From Flaveria trinervia (taxonomy: Eukaryota > Streptophyta > Magnoliopsida > Asterales > Asteraceae): 64,000 nucleotides of DNA. The notes under the pieces were generated by a model that saw only the letters and a list, made by a program, of their open reading frames with translations, was not told the origin of the DNA and did not search any database. The translations under genes were made by a program, and so were the position numbers. Each line of letters opens with the position of its first letter. Position 1 is the stretch's first letter. Positions 54,695 to 64,000 of the stretch are shown here, piece by piece. The stretch spans positions 46,112,395 to 46,176,394 of the forward strand of contig CM046453.1 of the NCBI GenBank assembly GCA_025506515.1. Direction: 5' to 3'.

Positions 54695-55641
54695 TTTTTG
54701 GTTAAAAAACAAAGAGTTATGCAAAGAGTTTGAAGCAGTTATGAAGAACGAGTTTGAGATGAGTGCTATGGGGGAGATGAATTTCTTTCTCAGGCTACAG
54801 GTGGATCAAACACCAAATGGGATCTTTCTACATCAGACCAAGTACGTAGGAGACGTTCTCAATCGCTTTGACATGGAGAATGCATCTGGTACTCCACTTG
54901 CTACGAATCACGATATAGCACCTGATGAAAATGGAGATCTTGTAGATGCCACGATGTACCGAGGAATGATTGGATCCCTCATGTATCTCACTGCCACAAG
55001 ACCTGATATCATGTATGCTACATGTCTATGTTCTAGATATCAGGCTAAACCTAAGGTCAATCATCTTATCGGAGTCAAAAGGATTTTTCGCTATCTAAAG
55101 GGTACACCCACACTTGGGTTGTGGTATCCTCATGATGATGATTTTGAGCTCACGCGTATAGTGACTCGGATTACGGAGGCTGCAAGATGAGCTACAAGTC
55201 TACATTCGCAGGGTGTCAATTCTTTGGGAGAAGACTAGTGACTTGGCAGTGTAAGAAACAGACATCAGTCGCATTGTCCACCTGTGAAGCCGAGTATGTT
55301 GCTGCTGCAAGTTGCTGTTCACAAATCATCTGGATTCAACAGCAAATGCGGGATTACGGTTTAAAGTTCTCCTCTACTCCTATTTGTGTTGTAACTCTGC
55401 TGCAATTGCAGTAACTAAAAATCCGGTCCAACATCCTAAGACCAAACATATCGGTATTAAATACCATTTCATAAGAGGCTGTTTTGAAAAGAACTTAATT
55501 GATGTGGTAAAAATTAATACTGATTTTCAACGCGCTGACCTCTACACTAAAGCCTTTGATAAACCACGTTTTCAATATTTGCTAGAGGTCAACGGTGTTA
55601 AAAAGAAAAGTGATGTTATTCCTGATGATGATCATATGTAG
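54695..55641 (+). pseudogene. RT C-terminus and RNase H of element F
   Basis: Readable from KNKELCKEFEAVMKNEFEMS (about 54700) through MYRGMIGSLMYLTATRPDIM to GLWYPHDD (55135). A shift near 55170 leads to RNase H KKQTSVALSTCEAEYVAAAS (55255-55310). A further shift near 55390 leads to AVTKNPVQHPKTKHIGIKYHFI and the stop at 55639-55641. Confidence 0.9.
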
Positions 55642-55772
55642 TCCGATGTAGGTTAGTTGATTTTTTTTCTTTTAAATTATTTGTTTATTTTTAGTCTGTT
55701 TACTTAAACTCATGTTATTTTGCTGGTTATTAAAATCCTAAAATAATTAAACCAGTTATGATTTTATTATTT

Positions 55773-55788
55773 TAGGGGGAGAATAAGG
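55773..55788 (+). promoter_or_regulatory. Internal polypurine tract of element F
   Basis: TTTTAGGGGGAGAATA, about 130 bp after the pol stop; identical to the D copy. In F it now lies immediately upstream of the truncated ORF2. Confidence 0.6.
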
Positions 55789-55791
55789 TGC

Positions 55792-57517
55792 ATGGCTTCC
55801 AGAAAAGGAGGTTTTGATGAGCTGTCTGACCAGATGCACAACGCATACGTTGCGTTGGTGCTGAACCATCCGTTTAGCTTCTCCAAGATAATCTTCACCT
55901 ATCTAGTGGAGAACATCAAGGGGAAAGGGAAGGAAGCCTTCTGTATGTACCCGAGGTTTATGCAAATGATCATAGATCAGAAGATTCCTTCCCTACCAAA
56001 GGAAAAGGAGGATGCAGTAGTCTTGGAGGTAATGGATGACACTACCCTGGGAAGAATGAAAGTGTACAGGGGAAAGCAAGTGAAGCCTCCTGTCAGGAGG
56101 TTGTTTGGTCATCTTGCCGGGATGACTATGTGGTGCCGGCAAAGAGAAACTGGCGTCACGAGGATAGTGACTCTGATGTGGAACAGATAGCTTTACCCAC
56201 TCATGACTCAGATGATGATGACAGTGGGGATGCTGCTATTCCACTCAGAGGCACTGTGCCTGATTCTGTACCTCCAGTGTCCGTCACTACTGGAGAAGTA
56301 ACTGAGTCAGCGGGATTTCATCAGGATTTTGTACTTGGCGCGGAGGAGGAGGATGAATCGGATGAGGAACCCCTTACGCGAACTGTGGGAAGGAAAGTTG
56401 TTCCCACAGAACAAGGGTTAAGGTTGGTTGGTGAACACCCGAGAGACTCCGGAGATACTGATACTGACCCAAGCTATGCTCCAGGGTCCACAGGCAGGGT
56501 TGTAGGGGGAGCTTCCACCTCAACTGGAACAAGGAGAAGAGAATGGCTAAATTTCATGGCCAGAAGAAGAAGAAGCGTCGGGTGACCTTCCTCACTACCA
56601 CATCCACCACAGCCACCACAGCCACCACATCCACCACAGCCACCACAGCCACCACAGCCACCACATCCAACACATCCACCACATCTACCACAACCACCAC
56701 ATCCACCACATCCACCACATCCACCACATCTACCACAGCCACCACCATACCTCCCACCACATTACAGATTCCCTCCACCACCATATCCTTTACTCCCACA
56801 TCACCTCCACCATTATACAGACCTATCTTCACTACAGCCATCTCCACCACCACGTCACACCAATCAATACCCTCTGCCTATCCCTCACACACTCATAGAT
56901 CTCCTCTACCTCCAATCGGGGTAGAGGAACAGTTGTCAGCGCTTATCAGAATGGTGATGCGCTTACTGGCTGCTGATGAGGAAAAGGCAGCTCAGATTCG
57001 CCAGCTTACTGACCTGACTGCTGCATAATCTCACCAAATTGCAGAGCAGGCTCGAGTAATTGATGAGCAGGCCCAACAGTTGGCTGCTCAGAGCACCAAG
57101 ATGGACCAACTCCAAGCTCAAAGTGTCACATCAAGCAAGAAAATAGAGGAGCTAGAGAAGGCAAGGAAGATTATCCTGTTAAAACTGAAAGGATCTAAAG
57201 AGGAGCCATTGAAGACCAGGGAAGGAGACAAAGATGAAGATGATCAAGATAATGATGAGGATGATGAGAGTGATACTGAGGAGGATGAAGATACAGAAAG
57301 AGATAGGACAGAGGAGAAGGACGATGATGAAGAAGTAGAAGGAGGGGATGCACCTGGATCGTCCACTACTACAGGTCAAGAGAAAAGGACAAAGAACAGA
57401 CAAGATCAATCAGCTTCTACCTCTGCTCCTCCAAGTGATGAAACCATGATACAAGATAAAAGTAAAGATTGGATGTTTATGTATTTATCTTCTTTTGTAT
57501 TTGAATCCTGTAATTGA
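55792..57517 (+). pseudogene. ORF2 of element F (5'-truncated)
   Basis: Homology to D ORF2 begins at about 55797 (ASRKGGFDELSDQ), i.e. D's first 140 or so residues, leader and promoter are deleted; the ATG at 55792 is a by-product of the junction. It continues YPRFMQMIIDQKIPSLP, an acidic Asp/Ser linker (shift near 56130), basic KKKKRRVTF, a Thr-rich tract (56587-56760), a coiled coil (56925-57175, one in-frame stop at about 57026) and a highly acidic tail (57220-57350). Confidence 0.72.
56587..56760 (+). repeat. ACCACATCC/ACCACAGCC microsatellite in ORF2 of F
   Basis: A 9-bp based array coding Thr-Thr-Ser/Ala units, longer and more regular than in D. Confidence 0.8.
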
Positions 57518-57673
57518 ACACAATATATTTAATGTTTATATTACTTAATGCCTTTCTGTTTGATTAATTACTAATGATTTATGTGTGGAATGTTTAAATC
57601 AAACATATCAAAATTACCAAAGAGATGAGTTTGATATTGCTCCCCTTCAGCAGGTTAAGTCTCAGCTAACAAT
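57518..57673 (+). other. Spacer or decayed intron between ORF2 and ORF3 of F
   Basis: AT-rich, aligned with D's candidate intron: GTAAAG donor at 57462. The D acceptor CAAGCAG is CAAACAT here. From about 57607 the reading QNYQRDEFDIAPLQQ matches D upstream of the ORF3 Met. Confidence 0.45.
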
Positions 57674-58809
57674 GATTCTTGATCTACAAGGATTGTCAGG
57701 AGGTCAGTGAATTATACCCCTGAAGAAGGGGAAATAATTCATGACCTATCAAATGAGCAACTCGCAGAGCTTTTCGAGTTAAATCCAAATGAGATAGTAA
57801 AAGATGCTCCGACATGCGATTCGACAAGTGACGAAGAGCTCAACAATGTTGATGATGTAGAGATCGAAGATGTCACTGCCGAGGAGTACCCTCAGTACGC
57901 TGACAATAAGGATAATGTGGTCCCCAATCTCAGTGAATCTCTTATCAGCGATACTATTGAGGTGTTGAACTATATGGAGCAAGAAACAGACAAAGCAGAA
58001 GACACAGCCCAAGCCTTAAATGATGATGTCGACATTCGAAGGCTGAGTGGGCTGCATGTTTTGAAGAAGTTAGAGCCCAACGTACTACACCAAAGAAGGA
58101 TTCCTACACTAAACTCTATAGAGTCAAGAAACATCACAAGGTGTCAGGAAGGATCATAGCATGGGCGTATTTTGAGGATCTTAACGTATATGCAGTTAAG
58201 AGAGAACAGGGCATAGAGTACTTCAGATTCCCACATGATCTGAAGACTCTACCAGGTTTTGAGCTCAACCAGCTGGCCAAACCAAAAATTTTGTATGCTG
58301 ACCCGAGGAAGATGTCAGGCTGGTTCGAGGCTGCCCTAAAGAAGGAGTACCACACCAGGTGGGTTAACTTCAGACCCCAACAGCCTACTAGGTATATCAG
58401 AAGGTCTGAGGTAGAGGCCATTACTGGGAAGCCTAAGATAGTGTTGAAGTGAAATCCTCCGCGCACAATGTCTAGAATCCCACTTAGGGAAATGCCACAG
58501 GATTTCACTCCACATTTTAAGTGTTGGTACTACGATTGGAGAACAGCTGAAGCGGTCATAGTCCTAAGAAAAGAGGGACAAATGGATACTATCAGGGTAT
58601 TCGACCCGATGTGGCTTACAAACTTGTTGGAAAGTGATGTCTATACGCTATACAAGTGGCCACTGTTCTATGATACGCAAGATATTGTACAAGCCCTCCA
58701 GTTCCAGAAAGTTGTACGACTCTGCTTCGTGTTTGAGATTCACACGGGAGTCACAAAAGAGGAGAAGTACAAGAAATACAAGGAGATTATGCAGAAAACA
58801 AGAGATTAG
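57674..58809 (+). pseudogene. ORF3 of element F, conserved post-pol protein of unknown function
   Basis: Starts at the Met of MILDLQG (57674), with a frame change just after it (near 57700). Open 57707-58159, shift, open 58141-58452, a stop at 58450-58452 (Trp in D), then open to 58809. Acidic N-terminal half, Trp/Tyr-rich C-terminal half with CWYYDWRTAEAVIVL and TLYKWPLFYD. The polypurine tract follows 12 bp after the stop. Not recognised as any named family. Confidence 0.72.
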
Positions 58810-58820
58810 AGAGATCTAGG

Positions 58821-58834
58821 TCCAAGGGGGAGTT
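58821..58834 (+). promoter_or_regulatory. Terminal polypurine tract of element F
   Basis: TCCAAGGGGGAGTT abutting the 3' LTR; identical to D. Confidence 0.88.
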
Positions 58835-59566
58835 TGTTGATACATGTATGTCCCTAGATCATGATATGAAATGTAATAGATCTTGTTTCTCTGATTTTGA
58901 TATGTAATTTGATATGATTAATGAAATGATATTGGTTGTTTGTGATTTGTAATGGCTAATATTTCATTAATGAGTTGATATTAAATTGGTTAATTAGGTT
59001 TGTGGTTGTTAGAATTGTTACACATAATGTTATTAATTAATACATTCAAACTCAACTTAATGAAGTTCTCATGCTAATGGCCCATGCGAATGAACCATAA
59101 GCATGAATAACTTCATACGAATGACTCAGTCGCACGACTGAACCAGGAGACTGGATCAGTCATTTGATTATAACATAAGATTGGCTCAGTTGCACGACTA
59201 AACACTCAGTCGTGCGGATGAACCAACCGCATGGTTCAATCGCATGACTGAACCATGCTAATGGTTCAGTCACACGATTGAATAATACCAACCTATAAAT
59301 ACAACCCAATTCGTGAAAAACAAGAGCTTTTGATTGATTATGATTCCAAACGTACCCTAGCCGTCCAGAAGCCTCCCAATTCGTTCTCCAAGTTCATAGA
59401 ACACATTAGATCGATTCTCAATCAATTTCTAACGTTAGTTTCAATTCTTGATTGATTCTTCGTGTGTTCTCACTCATTGGATCGCCAATCAAATAGGATT
59501 CCGCACTATTTGATCTGGTCTACACGCTATCCTCCAGGTATTTCGTTCAAATACCAGGTCCTAACA
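58835..59566 (+). repeat. 3' LTR of element F
   Basis: 732 bp; word cluster 59080-59285, TATAAATA at 59294-59301, ends GTCCTAACA, followed by ATAAG. Confidence 0.94.
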
Positions 59567-59571
59567 ATAAG

Positions 59572-62500
59572 TATAAAAGATTTGTCACCCCATGATGTTA
59601 AAAAGGCTAAAGTTGATATTAGAGCATACAGTTGCCTATTATGGCTTTACCTGAAGAAATATTAATCAGGTGTGAAAATTATAAAACAACAAATTCTTTT
59701 GGAAGATACTTCATACATTCTGTGACGGAAGTGATGAAATCAGAAGCATTAAGAAGGACACACTTCACTCGCAATATGAAACATTTCATCATATGAGGGT
59801 GAATCAATTCCTCATCAACTCCATAGGTTTATGCAATTGGTAAGAGAGATGAACATGATGGAGTTAAGTATACAAATGAGGAATCTACAAAAAGATGCTC
59901 CATACTTTGCTTAAAAGTTGGAAGCAAACTGTTTCCATGTTAAGAACATCATTGATTTCAATGCAACTAGTTTAGATATATTGGTAACTAAAGTTGAGGC
60001 TCTTGAAATGGATGAAAAATCAAGAAACAAGAGTGTGAGAACACATGTCACACCTTATCATTTTAAGAAACTAAAAGTTCTAGAAGTGCTTTTATTTCTA
60101 ACAATGATAGTGACAACTCTTCTACATTGAGTGAAGATAAAGAAGAAGTGATTTTTATGCATTATAGTTTTCAAAGAAATCTTCTCAATGAAAATCAGGA
60201 AAGGAAAAGGGAAGAATTGACGAGAGAATAGATGTATCCATATTATTAGCAAAGTCTTCATCAAACAACATTCATGTAGATCCCATCACTGTGATTCTGG
60301 ACTCTAAAGAACAAAGAGCAGCCTTTGCAGCTTTCAGTTTAAGTTTTCAAGCTTACTTGGGAAGCTGTTTAACATCTGCCAGAAAGACTTGGAAGAACTA
60401 CATCTAGATGTAGTAGAGGAGATGGATCTTCAATGGAAAATGACAATGATTGCCTATAGAGCCAAGTAGTACCTAAGAAGAAAAAAAATTTAGCTGCAAA
60501 CAAATACACAATGATTGGTGTTGATAAGTCAAAGGTAAGATTACAAATGCAATCATTATGGACACTTCTTTAGAGAATGTAATCAACAATCAACTCCTGA
60601 CCTGAGACAACATCAACAACATAGCCTCATTAGCATCAATCTCATGAACAAACAACATCTCAAAGATCATTTAGACAACCACAGCTAGCCAACTCATCCC
60701 CACCATCCATAAATGCGTCATCGGGTCTAGTAATTCTAAAGAAACTAGGCTAATCATACTTCAAGATGAAACCTATGACTAGAGCGTGTATAAGAAGGAA
60801 GTCTTGGAAGAGTATACAACTTTAATGGCCCATATGGAGAACAAAGTTAACCCATGGCTAGAAAGGTAAGCGATAGACGGTGGTCATCAGTACGTGTTAA
60901 GGAAGTTGAAAGATATAGTGTTCATGTTCAACAACTAGTTGATAAAATAAAAGAAACAATGATTTTGAATGGATCTCATGTAAGATAAAATAAATTATAT
61001 CAAATATAAATTATCTCTTAACAAAAGGATTTAGATAAACTTGTTTTGGAAAATTACAGCTTAAAAGCCCAAGTTGAATATTTGACCACTTCCTTAATTA
61101 AATCCATGGCTGATCATGCATCAACTGAAGTGAAACTTTAGAAGTTTTAACTTTTATCTTAGCAATATGATAAATTATTGAATTCTCATATTGAATCGAA
61201 GAACATGTATGGGTTGGGATATAATGCTGTTGCACCCCCCCCCCCCAAAATGATAATTATACAACTTTACCTGGACAAACAGCTTGTCAAATCATTTTAT
61301 GCCATGCACCAAGTTTGAAACAAAATCTAATCAACAAGTTACTAACAATGAATCTGAGGTGAGTGAAACTGATTCTTCTAAATCAGATAAATCAAACAAA
61401 ATGACTTAGAATTTGACTATGATGAATGTGATGACTTGGATGATTCTGATGAAGATGATGATGATAAACTCGATGTTGGTAAGAAGGTTTCAATTGAAAC
61501 AACCATTCCCCATGTCCTTGAAGACAAAAAGTTGTGATATCCTCGAAAGCAAACAAACATGTTGAAGACTATTTGCAAAAGAATAGCTAAGTTAAATGAA
61601 GGTTTTCAAGAACTTCATTAGCAACGAAAATCTTCAACTGAAGTGATTGACAAGTGTATATCTACCAAGGAAGTATACATATCATTTGTAGAAAAGGGAA
61701 AGAAGCAACTATTAGTAGAACTTCTCTCGAAGAAGAAACATTCTTTAGCAGCAGATCTGCAGAAAACCAAACCTACTGAGTCAAGAGAAGATCTATGGAA
61801 GGCAAAATCAACAACCAACAAGAAATCAAATTAGAAAGTGATGAATCCTAAGCAAAAGAAATCAGCAAATTCTAAACAAGAATCCTTTGACTTTATGTCA
61901 GGGAAAAGCAAGGATACATCAACTGCAAAATTTGAAAAAGATTTGAAGCCTCAAAAACCTACAAAAGAAGAACAAAGTATTTGATTGAAAGAATGAAAAA
62001 CATGTATTACGTGTGGGGTGATATGAAAATTCACAACACTGAACACTTTTACTTCAGTAGTTATTGTTGTATTAAAAGTATGAACAATCGCATGACCTCT
62101 GACTACTACTTCAACAAACATTGTGCAATTTGGAACAAAAATAACCATTCAACTAAGGAATGTTATTTCAACAAGAAGAACAAGACAAAGAACAAAAAGA
62201 AGTAACAATCTCATAGGGATGACTGAAACTCTCAATCCAGTGAAAGTCATGAAGATTCAAAAGCAAAGAATAAATAGCAAAAACAAACATTACAAAAACC
62301 AAAGAAAACAACTGCTGATGTTAAATATGTAAAGAAAAGACAATCACATGAGCAATGCGAAACACCTCAAAAAATGGTGGACTTGATAGAAAAGGAACAA
62401 AGGCTAAAGATGCTTTCTTTGATAATTTTTAAAAGGGAACTCATATACATCATTCAAAGTCAAACGATGATGAAACTTGGCACACACAACGTTTATCTTC

Positions 62501-62732
62501 AAAATCAAGACAACAAACGAACAAAGAAAATGTTAATGAAAAAGATATTGAGAAACAAGAACCAAGTTCCATAAGCTCATTTTCAACAGAATCAACCACA
62601 CTACAAACAACACATAATGAATCAATTAAGACTAAAATTAATACTGAAAGATCAGGACTGATTCATGAAAGTAACAATTTTAGACCCTGCTGGAAAACAC
62701 ATGAACGTTAAGGCTTGGGTTGCCAGATCAAA
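59572..62732 (+). pseudogene. gag of element E, third piece
   Basis: Resumes after F with LSPHDVKKAKVDIRAYS, matching A gag (LRRVKNDIKAYS). Many stops and shifts follow. A CCHC knuckle near 60539-60580 reads with Asp in place of the first Cys. Coiled-coil segments at 61010-61200 and 61540-61760; an acidic Asp-rich stretch at 61400-61490; a three-unit knuckle array at 61997-62176. It ends in DPAGKHMNVKAWVARSN just before K. A 12-C homopolymer at 61235-61246 interrupts the frame. Confidence 0.82.
61997..62176 (+). repeat. Tandem zinc-knuckle units in element E gag
   Basis: Three 57-60 bp units ending Tyr-Phe-Asn-Lys or similar. The last (CAIWNKNNHSTKECYFNK) keeps first Cys, His and last Cys; the others have lost metal ligands. 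Counterpart of 3944-4096. Confidence 0.65.
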
Positions 62733-64000
62733 TGTAACACCCAGAAATGTTTAATGAAAAGAAAGAAAGAATAAAAGTTTAGAAAAGAAAGAAACACAAC
62801 TTAAACCAAGTTGAGGGGTTAAAAGAGTAAAGAAGGACAAAAGAATAAAAAGTTGTTGCATAAAGTGGGCATGGCCGCCCACACTCTCCTGCATATTTCA
62901 TTTCTAACCAGATTTAGAGAGAGAAAAGGTAGAAGTTTTTGTTTTTTTGAAGAAAGAGAAAGGGGAATTTGAATTCAAGGAAAGAATTCTTGGTATTAAA
63001 ATGTTCTTGGCTGGTCTATGCCTTAATTATATGTTTATTTGTTTGTGTGCGTGTTCGGGTTGTGTGATTTAATGGGTTTTAGGTGGTTGAACTCATAGTG
63101 CAAACAGGGTTTGAAGGAAGTCAAACTTGAAGGCTATTAAGGTGCATTCTAGAACCCCCTTTTTCATGTTTTATTTGATTTTGGGGCTGGAAATGCATGT
63201 ATGTATGTTTTTATGAAAGTGGGTTTTGTACCCGTAGGAATGTGTATGTGCGAATATGGGTGGGCTATTATTTGGGAGAATGATGATGATATCATAAAGT
63301 TATGTTCATGTTTTGTTGCTTAGGATGTAAGAAATAACCTTAGAATATGATAAATTGATGATGTTGGGACTGAATTATGATGATTGATATCATGAGTTGG
63401 TTGCCCATGCGCCTAGATAGTCCCATATGCCTAACGGTCGAATTTCCATAAGTGTAGTCCCATGCACCCAAAACCGTATGCGCCTTAATAGTATTCATGC
63501 GCCTAGTATAGGCGAAAATTTGGCTAAGTGTCCATAGGTCTATATTTACCATACACCAAAGCTCTCATGCGCCTGCAAAGTGTGCATTCTCCTATAATTG
63601 CCTGAAAATGACTAAGTATTAGGTCATGCACCCCAATAGTGCCCATGCACCCAGAACCTCTCCCATGTGTCTTAGTGTTCCCATGCGACAAGAAGGCCAT
63701 GCGCCTGCATAGTGCCCATGATCCAAAGACTTAGAATATTTTTTTGAATATTGTGAAAAGTGAAGTGTGAGGCTTTGACTTGGGAGGTTCCCCGGGGGTA
63801 ATATAAGTTTACTTTATGAGGTCTTATGTGATGTGATAATGCTATGTATGGTATGATTATGTTTATGTTATGTTCCTTGTAATGTATGTTTATTTTCCAT
63901 CGCTTTACGTGGTATGATTATATCAATAAACGTAAAGTAGTATGTAATGAAAAGCAGAACATAATGAAATGTGGAACGTAAAGAATGAATGAATGCATCC
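62733..64000 (+). mobile_element. Element K: start of another LTR element, cut by the window end
   Basis: TGTAACACCC, a common start of plant LTRs, appears abruptly inside the E gag frame. The next 1.27 kb is non-coding and holds a word cluster (63400-63720) of CATGCGCCTA type, as in element A. Neither LTR end, primer site nor duplication can be seen, so the class is undecided. Confidence 0.5.
63400..63720 (+). repeat. CATGCGCC word cluster in element K
   Basis: About ten copies of CATGCGCCT(A/G) and CATGCACCC variants at 20-40 bp spacing, resembling 21540-21900. Confidence 0.7.

Larger units (their letters stand above)
48289..59566 (+). mobile_element. Element F: full-length Sirevirus-like copia element
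   Basis: 11,278 bp with LTRs 682 and 732 bp, a primer-binding site (48973-48984), a terminal polypurine tract and the duplication ATAAG (48284-48288, 59567-59571). Gag, protease, integrase, RT and RNase H are present but broken by stops and shifts. ORF2 and ORF3 follow. Same family as D and H. Compared with D, the region from the internal polypurine tract to the middle of the ORF2 N-terminal domain is deleted, so the internal promoter is gone. Confidence 0.95.
44257..62732 (+). mobile_element. Element E: old copia element hosting N and F and cut by K
   Basis: It has a 5' LTR, primer-binding site and gag in three pieces. The gag pieces (45661-45808, 48243-48288, 59572-62732) join exactly at the duplications of N and F and align with element A gag. 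It ends at 62732 where K starts; the rest of pol and the 3' LTR lie outside the window. Its gag has a three-unit knuckle array as in A. Confidence 0.82.

Noticed and set aside
61235..61246. Run of 12 C as a biological signal
   Set aside because: More likely a homopolymer or sequencing artefact inside decayed gag.

Overview
This is plant nuclear DNA made almost entirely of LTR retrotransposons nested inside one another. I found no convincing host gene, tRNA, rRNA or CRISPR array. The identified elements are Ty1/copia type: pol order is protease-integrase-RT-RNase H, primer-binding sites resemble TGGTATCAGAGC (initiator Met tRNA), LTRs start TGTT, and target duplications are 5 bp. Most look like the Sirevirus/SIRE-Maximus lineage (large gag with coiled coil and zinc knuckles, extra ORFs after pol, several polypurine tracts, CpG-containing palindromes beside the promoters). 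The post-pol ORF resembles proteins I remember as common in Asteraceae genomes, so an asterid is plausible but not provable here. Coding regions are mostly broken by stops and indels.

Layout. Element C (minus strand, gag and one LTR, about 22757-25709) is interrupted by element A (plus, 150-22751, duplication TGAAG). A is interrupted by element D (minus, 4416-19232, duplication AATAA). A 5'-truncated copia fragment G (plus, 15244-18669) sits in D's 5' LTR. From 25710 to about 28960 lie three LTR remnants: H, L and J. After about 1.1 kb of unassigned AT-rich DNA comes element B (minus, 30117-42651, duplication AATGG). It has nearly identical LTRs and a complete but frameshifted coding set. After another 1.6 kb unassigned stretch, old element E (plus, 44257-62732) is split by a 2.4 kb non-coding LTR element N (45809-48237, duplication TATTC), by element F (48289-59566, duplication ATAAG), and by K, whose LTR starts at 62733 and runs off the window.

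The most interesting signal is a second transcription unit downstream of pol, apparently independent of the LTR promoter. In D, B and A, pol is followed by a cluster of short self-complementary words, then a TATA box, a leader and an extra reading frame (ORF2). In D the leader seems to carry a 5'-UTR intron, and a second ORF (ORF3) follows, possibly joined to ORF2 by splicing. F keeps ORF2/ORF3 coding but has lost this promoter by deletion. The same kind of word cluster lies directly upstream of the TATA box in the LTRs of these and neighbouring elements, which suggests LTR and internal promoters share one cis code. An extra internal polypurine tract just after pol is conserved in A, D and F, and a similar one occurs in N.

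All boundaries and duplications were read by eye. LTR divergences are rough hand comparisons: about 5-6 percent for A and N, similar in the part of F compared, and about 0.2 percent substitutions for B.
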